NCBI GenBank assembly: GCA_028817685.1
Contig: JAPPPC010000374.1
Span: forward strand, 1 to 14,061
Source of the DNA: Rhodospirillaceae bacterium
GTDB taxonomy: Bacteria; Pseudomonadota; Alphaproteobacteria; UBA8366; GCA-2717185
DNA: 14,061 nucleotides
Direction: 5' to 3'
Below, one piece after another: positions 1 through 7,590 of this stretch. Position 1 is the first letter of the stretch, and each line of letters opens with the position of its first letter. A model generated the notes under the pieces. That model was not told the DNA's origin. It searched no databases and saw nothing but the letters and a program-made list of their open reading frames with translations. The position numbers and the translations under genes were made by a program.

Positions 1-1
1 C

Positions 2-841
2 ACATGGGGGGCGCTCAATATCGGCGGCATGCATCCGCTCGCGCCGAGCCAGGAGCATATAGCCCCTATGGCCGCGAGCCTGGCCGACGCCTGGGTGACC
101 GCGCGTACCATCGCGGAGAGGGCCGGCGGGCATAACGGCCATCCGGGGCTCGAAGGGGCGCTGGATTTGCCGGAAGCGCGCAGGCCCGCTCGGCTGGTGC
201 GGCTCGACACGCTGGGCTGGTCGCAGATCGACGACGCGCTGCGCGATCTGTTTGAGCGCTTCCTCGCTGACCTTGTGGATGCCGGGGTGGAGATCGTCGA
301 CCGGCGAAATTCGGCCGAAGTCGAGGCGCTCGAACAGATGCTGCTCGATTGCGACGATTTCGCCACCGACATCGTCATGTATGAAGCGCGCTGGCCGTTC
401 CTCGCCTATATCGACGCCTATGGCCGCGAGCGCGCGATCGGCGACACCGCCTATTCCCGCCTGCAGCGCGGTCTCGAGATGACACGGGACGACTACCGGG
501 CGGCGCTGGCGAAGCGCGCGGCGGCGCGGCAGAAGGTGGCCGAGATCGGCGCCGGCGCGGACGGGTTCATCACTCTGGCGTCCAGCGGGCCCGCCCCCTT
601 CGTCGAGCGACCGAATGTCGACACCGACGCGCCGGACCGCGCGGGCGCGCATATGGAAACCGGCAGCCGCAGCTTCATCAGCCCCTGGACCATGATCGGC
701 GGCCCGTCCTGGGCGCTGCCCTATTTTGCGGTGGACGGCATGCCCCAGGGCGTGCAGTTGATGGGCGTGCCCGACAGCGACGCCGACATCGTTGCCATCG
801 CGCACTGGCTCGACCGGTTCATTTTGGAGGACCCCGCATGA
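2..841 (+). CDS. Amidase-signature family hydrolase, C-terminal part (5' end outside window)
   Basis: The reading frame is open from base 2 and its start lies upstream of the window. About 279 codons are visible. The first residues (TWGALNIGG, then HPLAPSQEHIAPMAASLADAW) match the stretch just after the Gly/Ser-rich signature in amidase-signature enzymes (GatA, fatty acid amide hydrolase and bacterial amidases). The C-terminus has the family's closing pattern, with GGPSWALPYF followed by DGMPQGVQLMG. The family hydrolyses amide bonds with a Ser-cisSer-Lys triad, but that triad lies upstream and cannot be checked here. The ATG at residue 10 is probably internal, because the homologous block begins before it. 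The stop overlaps the next gene's start as ATGA, which suggests translational coupling with the FAD oxidase. The substrate is unknown. The context fits release of an amine or amino acid from an amide rather than tRNA amidation, since no gatB or gatC is present. Confidence 0.87.
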   Translation, partial: TWGALNIGGMHPLAPSQEHIAPMAASLADAWVTARTIAERAGGHNGHPGLEGALDLPEARRPARLVRLDTLGWSQIDDALRDLFERFLADLVDAGVEIVDRRNSAEVEALEQMLLDCDDFATDIVMYEARWPFLAYIDAYGRERAIGDTAYSRLQRGLEMTRDDYRAALAKRAAARQKVAEIGAGADGFITLASSGPAPFVERPNVDTDAPDRAGAHMETGSRSFISPWTMIGGPSWALPYFAVDGMPQGVQLMGVPDSDADIVAIAHWLDRFILEDPA

Positions 842-2136
842 CATCGCATTTGTTCGCGCCGGACTACAAGCCGCAGCCCTTCTGGTGGGAGCGCAGCCCG
901 CTCAGCGCCGAACCGACACCGGACCTGCCGGCCCAGGCCGACGTGGTCGTGATCGGCTCCGGCTATACCGGGTTGTGTGCGGCGCTGCAGACGGCCCGCG
1001 GCGGCCGACATACGGTGGTCATCGAGGCGAACGAGATCGGCAGCGGCTGCAGCAGCCGCAATGGCGGACAGATTTCCACGGCGCTCAAGCCGCAATACGA
1101 CAATCTACGCCGCAAGGTCGGCGATCAGCTCGCCTACGACATCCTCAAGGAGGGCCACAACTCGCTCCAATGGATCGGCGACTTCGTGAAAGACGAGGCG
1201 ATCGATTGCGATTTCGAAATCTGCGGCCGCTTCTACGCCGCGCACTCGCCGGGCCAGTTCGATATCCTGGCCAGATCTATCGAGAATCCGCCCAAGGGTC
1301 TCGAAACCGACGCCTATGTGGTGCCGAAAGCGGAGCAGCAGGTGGAGATCGACAGTCCTGATTATCATGGCGGGGTCGTCTATCCGCGTCATGCGGGGCT
1401 CGATCCGGGGGCCTACCACAAGGGGTTGCTGGCCCGCGTCCGGGCGGCGGGCGGCATGGTCATCGGCCAATGCGGCGCCACGGGCATCTCCGGGACCGCG
1501 GGCGACTTTACCGTCGCGACGGCGAATGGGCCGATCCGGGCGCGCGACATCGTCGTCGCCACCAACGGCTACACGCGCGGCCTGTCGCCCTGGCACCGGC
1601 GGCGGATCATCCCGATCGGCAGCTACATCATCGCGACCGAGAAGCTGGCACCGGACCTGATCCGGCGGCTGATTCCGACGCGGCGGATGATCAACGACAC
1701 CCGCAAGCTGGTGGTCTATTACCGCACCGATCCGGCCGGCGAGCGCATCCTGTTCGGCGCCCGGGTCTCGATCGCCGAGACCGACCCCACCGAAGCGGTG
1801 CCCGCGCTGCACGCCGAACTGGTGACCCGCTTCCCCGACCTGGCGGAGAGCCAGGTGAGTCATGCCTGGATGGGCTTTGTCGGCTACACCTTCGACGAGA
1901 TGCCGCATCTGGGCGCGCGTGACGGCATCCATTATTCCATGGGCTATTGTGGCTCCGGCGTCGGACTGTCGAGCTATTTCGGTACCAAGATCGGCCAGCA
2001 GGTGCTCGGCCTGAAGGAGGGTGACAGCCCGCTGACCCAGATCGATTTTCCCACGCGGCCCTATTATTGGGGCAAGCCGTGGTTCCTCGCGCCCGCGGTG
2101 CGCTACTATCGCTGGAAGGATGCGCGCGCGGCGTAA
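838..2136 (+). CDS. FAD-dependent amine/amino-acid oxidoreductase (DAO family, gamma-glutamylputrescine oxidase-like)
   Basis: This 432-residue protein has an FAD-binding Rossmann motif at residues 40-45 (GSGYTG) and a ribose-binding acidic residue at E63. The SSRNGGQ motif at 72-78 is typical of the PuuB/OrdL-like branch of the D-amino-acid-oxidase superfamily. A C-terminal flavin-contacting motif, GYCGSGVG, lies near 369-376. Family members oxidise C-N bonds of amines or amino acids to imines, reducing FAD and usually passing electrons to oxygen. The N-terminal FWWERSP segment before the Rossmann fold is also usual in this branch. No signal peptide is seen, so the protein should be cytoplasmic. 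The start ATG overlaps the amidase stop by four bases, and the thiamine-enzyme gene follows after a 48-bp gap. The operon suggests it deaminates a product released by the amidase. That link is inference and the exact substrate cannot be read from sequence. Confidence 0.9.
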   Translation: MTSHLFAPDYKPQPFWWERSPLSAEPTPDLPAQADVVVIGSGYTGLCAALQTARGGRHTVVIEANEIGSGCSSRNGGQISTALKPQYDNLRRKVGDQLAYDILKEGHNSLQWIGDFVKDEAIDCDFEICGRFYAAHSPGQFDILARSIENPPKGLETDAYVVPKAEQQVEIDSPDYHGGVVYPRHAGLDPGAYHKGLLARVRAAGGMVIGQCGATGISGTAGDFTVATANGPIRARDIVVATNGYTRGLSPWHRRRIIPIGSYIIATEKLAPDLIRRLIPTRRMINDTRKLVVYYRTDPAGERILFGARVSIAETDPTEAVPALHAELVTRFPDLAESQVSHAWMGFVGYTFDEMPHLGARDGIHYSMGYCGSGVGLSSYFGTKIGQQVLGLKEGDSPLTQIDFPTRPYYWGKPWFLAPAVRYYRWKDARAA

Positions 2137-2184
2137 AGGGCTGGGCGGGCACCCTGGGTTCCGGCACGAAAACGGGGGCGATTG

Positions 2185-3894
2185 GTGAAGAACTATCAAG
2201 ATGGCGGCGAGGCCATATTGGAGGCGTTTCGCCGCCTGAACGCGGATTACGTGATCTCCTCGCCGGGTTCCGAATGGGCGCCCTTCTGGGAGGCGCTGGC
2301 GCGGCAGAAGCGCGACGGCGCCGACGGCCCGGCCTATATGGATTGCGGGCATGAGAGCATCGCCGTCAACATGGCGACCGCCTACACGAAGATCTCCGGG
2401 CGGATGCAGATCGTGCTGCTGCATGCCGGTGCCGGCATGATGCAGGGCGCCATGGCGGTGGATGCGGCGGGCGCGATGGAGACGCCTTTGGTCATCATGT
2501 CGGGCGAGGTGCTCGGCTATGGCGAGGGCGACATGGACCCGGGCTCGCAATGGTACCGCAATCTGAGCGTCCCCGGCGGGACGCAGCGGCTGATCGAACC
2601 GATGGTCAAATGGTCCCAGCAGGTCGCCTCCATCGATACCCTGCACGAGACGATCGTGCGCGCGGGCGAGATGGCGCAGCGCACGCCGCAGGGCCCGGTC
2701 TATCTTTGCGTGCCCATGGAAACGATGCTGGAGGCCTGGGCCAAACCGGATGCCGCCCGCACGGTGCCGGCGGCACCCAAGCTGCAGCCGCAGCCGGCGG
2801 ATATCGCGCGCGTCGCCGAGGCGATAGCCGGCGCGGCCTGTCCGGTCATCTCGGTCGAGAATATCGGGCCCGACCCGGAGGCGTTCGACGCGCTGGTCGA
2901 GCTCGCGGAAACGGCGGCGATCCCGGTGGTCGAGGGGCAGGGGGCCTTTTTCGGTAACTTCCCCAAATCGCACGACTTGTACTTGGGGCAGCGCATCGAC
3001 CCGCTGTTGGAAGAGATGGATCTGGCCTTGCTGGTCGAAAGCCGCGCGCCCTGGTATCCGCCGAGCAACACGCCGCCGGGCGCGCAGATCGTCTCGATCA
3101 GCGCGAACCCGCTGAAGGAGCACATGGTCTACCAGGCGATGCATGCGGAGACCTACTTGGAGGGCGATCCGGCAACGAGTTTGCGCTTGCTGACCGCGGC
3201 GCTGCGCGCCCAAGATCTCGACAGTGAGGCGGTGGCCCAGCGGAGCGCGCGCTGGCGCAGCGCTCACGAAGAGTGGCAAGACGGCCTCGCCAAGGCCGAA
3301 GGTGAAGCGGCCGCGGCACCGACCATCACGCCGCCCTTGGTGATGAAGGTGTTGCGCGACGTGCTGCCGCAGGAGTGCTGCATCGTCGACGAGACCATCG
3401 TCCACCAGACGGAAATTCGCGAGCACCTGATGTGGGACGACCCGCTGACCTTCTTCCGCGCACCCAGCGGTCTCGGCCAGGGGCTGGGCTACGCGCTGGG
3501 CGTCAAGCTGGCCCTACCGGACCGCGCGGTCGCGGTGACGATCGGCGACGGCAGCCTCATGTACAATCCGCTGGTTCCGACCCTGGCGCTGGCGGCGGAG
3601 CAGGAATTGCCGCTGCTGATCCTCGTCTTCAACAACAGCCAGTACGCGGTGATGAAGCATTTCCACAAACGCTTCTATCCCGACGGCACCGCGGTCACCG
3701 ATGACGATTATTACGGGGTCAATATCAAAGGTCCGGACTACGAACAGGCGGCCCGGATGGTGGGCGGTTACTGCCAGCGCGTCGAAGACCCGGCCGACCT
3801 GCCGACCGCGGTCGAAGCAGCCTATGCCAGCGTGAAAGCAGGCAAGACCGCGATCCTCAACCTGATCATGCCGGGCGACGGCGGGGTGAAGTAA
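2185..3894 (+). CDS. Thiamine diphosphate-dependent enzyme, acetolactate synthase large-subunit-like
   Basis: The protein is about 569 residues long with the three-domain plan of the pyruvate oxidase/acetolactate synthase family. The N-terminal Pyr domain has the catalytic Glu in GHES (E57), which activates thiamine diphosphate. The C-terminal PP domain has the cofactor motif GDGS at 454-457 ending in NN at 483-484. A TTG (2182) immediately precedes the GTG (2185); I prefer GTG because it is the stronger start, but the two differ by only one residue. The weak ribosome-binding site is a G-rich run just upstream. The family decarboxylates or ligates 2-oxo acids, but members also act on oxalyl-CoA, sulfopyruvate or sulfoacetaldehyde, and I cannot assign this one. 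No acetolactate-synthase small subunit lies beside it, which argues against a biosynthetic role. It is probably third in the amidase/FAD-oxidase operon and may act on a 2-oxo acid formed by the oxidase (inference). Confidence 0.88.
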   Translation: MKNYQDGGEAILEAFRRLNADYVISSPGSEWAPFWEALARQKRDGADGPAYMDCGHESIAVNMATAYTKISGRMQIVLLHAGAGMMQGAMAVDAAGAMETPLVIMSGEVLGYGEGDMDPGSQWYRNLSVPGGTQRLIEPMVKWSQQVASIDTLHETIVRAGEMAQRTPQGPVYLCVPMETMLEAWAKPDAARTVPAAPKLQPQPADIARVAEAIAGAACPVISVENIGPDPEAFDALVELAETAAIPVVEGQGAFFGNFPKSHDLYLGQRIDPLLEEMDLALLVESRAPWYPPSNTPPGAQIVSISANPLKEHMVYQAMHAETYLEGDPATSLRLLTAALRAQDLDSEAVAQRSARWRSAHEEWQDGLAKAEGEAAAAPTITPPLVMKVLRDVLPQECCIVDETIVHQTEIREHLMWDDPLTFFRAPSGLGQGLGYALGVKLALPDRAVAVTIGDGSLMYNPLVPTLALAAEQELPLLILVFNNSQYAVMKHFHKRFYPDGTAVTDDDYYGVNIKGPDYEQAARMVGGYCQRVEDPADLPTAVEAAYASVKAGKTAILNLIMPGDGGVK

Positions 3895-3931
3895 GGACCG
3901 GAGCTCTCACGTCATAACCGCCATCGTGTCG

Positions 3932-4026
3932 CCCCGGATATAGTCCGGGGCCCAGCCGCGAAACATCTCGAGTTTCATAGCCTATCCGCCGTGGACGCAG
4001 ACTGGATCCCGGCTCAAGGCCGGGAT
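3932..4026. repeat. Double-hairpin palindromic intergenic repeat
   Basis: The 157-bp gap between two convergent genes holds two strong dyads. One is CCCCGGA/TCCGGGG (3932-3938 with 3944-3950). The other is ATCCCGGC/GCCGGGAT (4006-4013 with 4019-4026), with a 5-base loop. Between them sits GAAAC/GTTTC (3960-3964 with 3972-3976). The two ends are also near inverted copies of each other: CCGGGGCCCAG against the complement of CTGGATCCCGG, with two mismatches. This layout resembles the short mobile palindromic units scattered between genes in many alphaproteobacteria. No T-run follows either stem on either strand, so it is not a classic intrinsic terminator, although it could still stop or protect transcripts of both convergent genes. 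Multi-copy status cannot be checked from one window. Confidence 0.6.
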
Positions 4027-4051
4027 GGCACGTTGTGCGGTTAACTGCGTA

Positions 4052-4846
4052 CTAATGTCCCTTAAACACCGCATCGCGTTTTTCGGCGAAGGCGCGGGGG
4101 CCTTCTTTGGCGTCGTCGGTCTGGCCGACGACCCAACGCATCGCGCCGCCGAAGCGCATGCCTTGCTCGAAGCTTTCATTCATCGCGGTGAGCGCCACTT
4201 CCTTGACCGCGCGCACGGCGAGCGGGGCGTTGGCGGCGATCTTGCCGGCGATTTCCTGCGCCGTTGCCATCAGCTCTTCCGGCGGCACGACCCTGCTGAC
4301 GATTCCCGCTTGCAACGCGGTCTCTGCGTCGATGCGGTCGCCGGTCAGGATCAGCTCCATGGCGATCGATTGCGGGATGCTGCGCGCCAGGCGCTGCGGG
4401 CCGCCACCGCCGGGGAAGAAACCGCGGACGATCTCCGGCAGGCCGAACTGCGCCGTGGTCGAGCAGACCCGGATGTCGCAGATCAGGGACAGTTCCATGC
4501 CGCCGGCGAGGCAATAACCGTCTACTGCGGCGATCAAGGGTTTCTCGATCTTCATCGTCGGCCAGCGTGCCGCCAGATCGGCCTCGATGACCGTCGCCGG
4601 GGCCTGGTCCTCGCGCCGCTTGCCGCCGCCCGCTGCGCGTTCCTTCAGATCCGCTCCGGCGCTGAAGGCACCGCCCGCGCCGGTGATGATGGCGACGCGG
4701 ATATCGTCGTCGCTGCGCACCTGCTGCAAATAGTCGGTCAGGTTGCGGCTCATTTCCTGATTGATGGCATTGCGTTGTGCAGGCCGATTTAGTGTGATGA
4801 CGGCCACGTGGTCCTTGACCTCGAACAACAAAAAATCGCTACTCAC
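4052..4846 (-). CDS. Enoyl-CoA hydratase/isomerase (crotonase) family protein
   Basis: This 264-residue protein has the usual single-domain crotonase length. The oxyanion-hole segments are GAFSAGADL (59-67) and YCLAGGMEL (111-119). Both catalytic glutamates of the hydratase subgroup are present, E118 in GGMEL and E138 in LPEI, exactly 20 residues apart as in rat mitochondrial hydratase (E144/E164). FFPGGGGPQRL follows, as expected. True hydration of 2-enoyl-CoA is therefore possible, although paralogues with both glutamates also do isomerase or other CoA-ester chemistry. The start is GTG at 4846. The run AAGGGAGAGG lies a few bases upstream, whereas the nearby ATG (4850) is out of frame. The gene stands alone on its strand, divergent from the monooxygenase gene and convergent with the thiamine enzyme gene. 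Its role may be beta-oxidation of a chain released by region B, but nothing in the sequence proves it. Confidence 0.92.
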   Translation of the reverse strand: MSSDFLLFEVKDHVAVITLNRPAQRNAINQEMSRNLTDYLQQVRSDDDIRVAIITGAGGAFSAGADLKERAAGGGKRREDQAPATVIEADLAARWPTMKIEKPLIAAVDGYCLAGGMELSLICDIRVCSTTAQFGLPEIVRGFFPGGGGPQRLARSIPQSIAMELILTGDRIDAETALQAGIVSRVVPPEELMATAQEIAGKIAANAPLAVRAVKEVALTAMNESFEQGMRFGGAMRWVVGQTDDAKEGPRAFAEKRDAVFKGH

Positions 4847-4894
4847 ACATCCTCTCCCTTAATTTTTATGGGCCTATCGGATAAATTCCGGCGC

Positions 4895-4914
4895 CGTCAC
4901 AGGGGCGGCTGACG
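4895..4914. promoter_or_regulatory. Inverted repeat in the divergent promoter region, candidate operator
   Basis: The 89-bp region between the divergent enoyl-CoA hydratase and monooxygenase genes must hold both promoters. It contains CGTCA (4895-4899) and TGACG (4910-4914), a perfect 5-bp inverted repeat with a 10-base spacer, 21 bp before the monooxygenase start. A regulator bound here would sit over the 5' end of that transcript. Five-base arms are common by chance in GC-rich DNA, so support is weak. The rest of the region is AT-rich near 4859-4887, where a promoter could lie, but I cannot place -35/-10 boxes with the usual spacing. Confidence 0.25.
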
Positions 4915-4935
4915 CAGAGCAGTATTGAACCTCGC

Positions 4936-6555
4936 ATGACCGACAAAGACAAACACACGGAATTCGATTACGACGTCATCGTGATCGGCGCCGGCATGTC
5001 CGGCCTCTACCAGCTCTACCGGCTGCGGCAGCGCGATCTGCGCGTCCGCGTGTTCGAGGCGGGCACCGGCGTCGGCGGCACCTGGTACTGGAACCGCTAT
5101 CCCGGCGCGCGCTTCGATTCGGAGAGCTATTCCTACGGCTATTCCTTCAGCCAGGAGCTGCTCGACGAATGGGACTGGACCGAGCATTTCGCGCCGCAGC
5201 CCGAGACCGAGCGCTATCTCAACTACGTCGCCGACAAGTTCGATCTGCGCCGCGACATCCAGTTCTCCGCCCGGGTCGCCTCGGCGATCTTCGATGAAGA
5301 CGGCAATTGCTGGGATATCGGGCTGGAGGATGGCAGCCACTACCGGACGCGGTTTCTGATCACCGCCGTTGGTCCGCTCTCCGCGCCGACCATGCCGAAA
5401 TTCGAGGGTATCGAGGATTTTCAGGGCGAGTCCTACCACACCGGCCTGTGGCCGAAGACGCCGGTCGACTATGCCGGCAAGCGGGTCGCGGTGATCGGCA
5501 CGGGCGCGACCGGTGTGCAGACCATACAGGAGGTGGCCAAGACGGTCGGCCACCTGACCGTCTTCCAGCGCCGCCCGAACTGGTGCAAGCCGCTGCGCAA
5601 CAAGCCGATCTCGAAGGCGGAGATGGCGGAAATCCGCAAGGACTACCCCAACATTTTCAAACGCTGCCAGGAATCGCTCTCCTGTTTCATGCACAGCCCC
5701 GACCCGCGCAAGGCGATGGATGTGTCGGCGGCGGAGCGCGAGGCCTTCTGGGAGCAGCAATATGCCGAGCCCGGCTTCTCCATGTGGATCGGTAATTTCA
5801 GCGACATCCTGATGGACCGCGAGGCGAACCGGCTGGTCTCCGACTTCGTCGCGCGCAAGATCCGCGAGCGCGTCGACGATCCGGAGACGGCCGAGTTGCT
5901 GATCCCGACCGATCACGGCTTCGGGACGCGGCGCGTGCCGCAGGAGACCTTCTATTACGAGGCCTACAACCAGCCCAATGTCGATCTGGTCAGCATCTTG
6001 GAAACGCCGATCGAGCGGATCACGCCGACCGGTATCCAGACCAGCGACCGGCATTACGAATTCGACATCATCATCTACGCCACCGGGTTCGACGCGATCA
6101 CCGGCAGCTTCGACCGCATCGATCTGCGCGGCGTCGGCGGCGAAAGCCTGAAAGAGAAATGGCGTCGGGCGTTGGAAACCTATCTCGGCGTTCAGGTCGC
6201 CGGCTTCCCCAACATGTTCATGCTGATGGGGCCGCACACGGCGCTCGGCAATATTCCGCGCAGCATCGAATACAATGTCGATTGGGTCACGGATCTGATC
6301 GACCATATGCGCGAAAATGGGCTGACCCGTTCGGTGCCGCCGCAGGCCTCCGTCGACGCCTGGACCGACTATGTGATCGAGACCAGCGAGGGGCTGCTGA
6401 CCAACGAGATCGATTCCTGGATGACCGGGATCAACTGGAACGTCGAAGGCAAGCAGAAGCGCATCGTCGCCCGCTTCGCCGGCAGCGCGCCCTATTACCG
6501 GTCGCGTTGCGACGAGGTGGCGGCGGCGGGCTACACGGAACTGATGCTGAGTTAG
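4936..6555 (+). CDS. Baeyer-Villiger-type flavin monooxygenase (class B FMO family)
   Basis: The protein has 539 residues, the usual size for cyclohexanone- or phenylacetone-monooxygenase-like enzymes. It has two Rossmann motifs, GAGMSG (18-23) for FAD and GTGATG (188-193) for NADPH, with E41 as the likely FAD ribose contact. Between them lies the complete Baeyer-Villiger fingerprint FxGxxxHxxxWP (162-173). GVGGTWYWNRYPGARFDSES (46-64) and a later YATGFDA motif are also characteristic. Such enzymes use NADPH and O2 to insert oxygen beside a ketone carbonyl, giving an ester or lactone. The ATG at 4936 is preceded by only a weak ribosome-binding site; it leaves 17 residues before the first glycine motif, as expected. 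An alpha/beta hydrolase and a ring-ketone-type cupin dioxygenase follow on the same strand, which strengthens the ketone-degradation reading. Substrate size and type are not predictable here. Confidence 0.93.
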   Translation: MTDKDKHTEFDYDVIVIGAGMSGLYQLYRLRQRDLRVRVFEAGTGVGGTWYWNRYPGARFDSESYSYGYSFSQELLDEWDWTEHFAPQPETERYLNYVADKFDLRRDIQFSARVASAIFDEDGNCWDIGLEDGSHYRTRFLITAVGPLSAPTMPKFEGIEDFQGESYHTGLWPKTPVDYAGKRVAVIGTGATGVQTIQEVAKTVGHLTVFQRRPNWCKPLRNKPISKAEMAEIRKDYPNIFKRCQESLSCFMHSPDPRKAMDVSAAEREAFWEQQYAEPGFSMWIGNFSDILMDREANRLVSDFVARKIRERVDDPETAELLIPTDHGFGTRRVPQETFYYEAYNQPNVDLVSILETPIERITPTGIQTSDRHYEFDIIIYATGFDAITGSFDRIDLRGVGGESLKEKWRRALETYLGVQVAGFPNMFMLMGPHTALGNIPRSIEYNVDWVTDLIDHMRENGLTRSVPPQASVDAWTDYVIETSEGLLTNEIDSWMTGINWNVEGKQKRIVARFAGSAPYYRSRCDEVAAAGYTELMLS

Positions 6556-6584
6556 GGTGCTGCGAAGCGGATCAGACGACATCG

Positions 6585-6696
6585 CCGTCCACCCCCATCC
6601 TAACCTTCCCCCCTCAAGGGGGAAGGGATAGCGGTTTCGTCTAATCGCAATCTTCCTCCCCCTTGAGGGGGGGAGGACCGAGTAGGGGATGGACGG
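6585..6696. repeat. Head-to-head pair of CCCCCTCAAGGGGG hairpins within a long inverted repeat
   Basis: The 188-bp gap between the monooxygenase and hydrolase genes is mostly one imperfect inverted repeat of about 112 bp. The outer ends are CCGTCC (6585-6590) and GGACGG (6691-6696). Each half carries its own stem: CCTTCCCCC, loop CTCAA, GGGGGAAGG in the left half, and CTCCCCC, loop TTGA, GGGGGGAG in the right half. Aligning the left half with the complement of the right half shows clear similarity from the tips through the hairpins. It looks like a miniature non-coding element, or two inverted copies of one palindromic unit. No stem is followed by a T-run, so it is not a standard intrinsic terminator. 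It could still weaken read-through into, or uncouple expression of, the downstream hydrolase and cupin genes. Confidence 0.65.
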
Positions 6697-6743
6697 TGAT
6701 CACTGCTGATTCTTTGTGAAGACCTTCAAAAGGAAAATCCGAA

Positions 6744-7544
6744 ATGCCGAACATCACCGTCAACGGGATCGACCACCATTACCGGCTGGAAGGACCGGCG
6801 GACGCGCCGGTCCTGACCCTGGCGCACGCGCAAGGATTCACCCTCGACAGCTGGTCCGCGCAGTTCGACCATTTCGCCGGGCGCTACCGGGTGTTCGCCC
6901 CTGATCTGCGCGGCCATGGCGGCACGGCGATGGCCGGCGCCGCCTACCGGATCGAGGATTTGGCGGCGGATATCGTGGCGCTGCTCGACGCGCTCGGCAT
7001 CGAACGGACCCATTATGCGGGTGCGTCGCTCGGCGGCATGGCCGGTTTCGCCCTGGCGCTCGACCATGCGGACCGACTGCGCAGCGTCAGTTTCGTCACC
7101 ACGCAGGGCATCCTGCCGCAGGCCAGCATCGACGGGCAGCGCGCCGCGACCGAGGCGATGCGCCGCGACGGCGCTGAGTCGCGCGTCGATGCGATCCTGG
7201 AGCGCTATCTGCGCAGGGGATACCGCGAGGACCGGCCGGATAGCTACGCCGAACTGCGGCGGCAGTTCCTGGACGTGCCGGTGGAAGGCTATGCCGAGGC
7301 GGGCGCGGCCATCTTCGCCATGGATTTCGACGGCCGCATCGGCGCGATCGACCTGCCGGTCATGATCATCGCCGGCGAACATGACATCGCGACGACGCCG
7401 GAGCGCATGACGCTCTATCGCGACGGCATTCCGGGCGCGCGCATGGACACCGTGCCGAATGCCGGCCACATGCCCTACGTGGAAGAAGCCGACGCCTTCA
7501 ATACGATCCTGGCGGGGTTTCTCGATGCCCAGCCGACAGGCTAG
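6744..7544 (+). CDS. Alpha/beta hydrolase (esterase/enol-lactonase-like)
   Basis: The protein has 266 residues, standard for single-domain alpha/beta hydrolases such as 3-oxoadipate enol-lactonase. The nucleophile elbow is GASLGG, with S95. The likely acid is D214 (in AGEHDIATTP) and the base is H242 (in NAGHMPYVE), so the triad is complete. DLRGHGG (54-60) is the usual strand-4 region. The expected HG oxyanion segment is written HAQG (28-31), a small deviation. The ATG is chosen because AAAAGGA lies about nine bases upstream and the protein begins in family register. It follows the monooxygenase gene after the hairpin element and precedes the cupin gene by 46 bp. The simplest role is hydrolysis of the ester made by the Baeyer-Villiger enzyme, as in known alkyl/aryl ketone pathways. 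A lactonase or C-C hydrolase role is possible. Confidence 0.88.
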   Translation: MPNITVNGIDHHYRLEGPADAPVLTLAHAQGFTLDSWSAQFDHFAGRYRVFAPDLRGHGGTAMAGAAYRIEDLAADIVALLDALGIERTHYAGASLGGMAGFALALDHADRLRSVSFVTTQGILPQASIDGQRAATEAMRRDGAESRVDAILERYLRRGYREDRPDSYAELRRQFLDVPVEGYAEAGAAIFAMDFDGRIGAIDLPVMIIAGEHDIATTPERMTLYRDGIPGARMDTVPNAGHMPYVEEADAFNTILAGFLDAQPTG

Positions 7545-7590
7545 GCTACCGGCCAACCCAACATAAGCCATTCCGACGAGGTATCCGACC

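Noticed and set aside
1105..3426. Very long open frame on the minus strand (773 codons) antisense to the FAD oxidase and thiamine enzyme genes
   Set aside because: It is rich in Arg, His, Asp and Gly with no recognisable motif, as expected when a GC-rich gene is read in the complementary frame. Both opposing genes carry clear family motifs throughout.
4897..6582. 561-codon open frame on the minus strand opposite the monooxygenase gene
   Set aside because: It mirrors the monooxygenase gene almost end to end, has low-complexity composition and no motif; the sense frame has the full Baeyer-Villiger fingerprint.
6602..6679. Hairpins read as intrinsic terminators after the monooxygenase gene
   Set aside because: Neither stem is followed by a T-run on the relevant strand, and the pair forms a longer inverted repeat that is better described as a repeat element.
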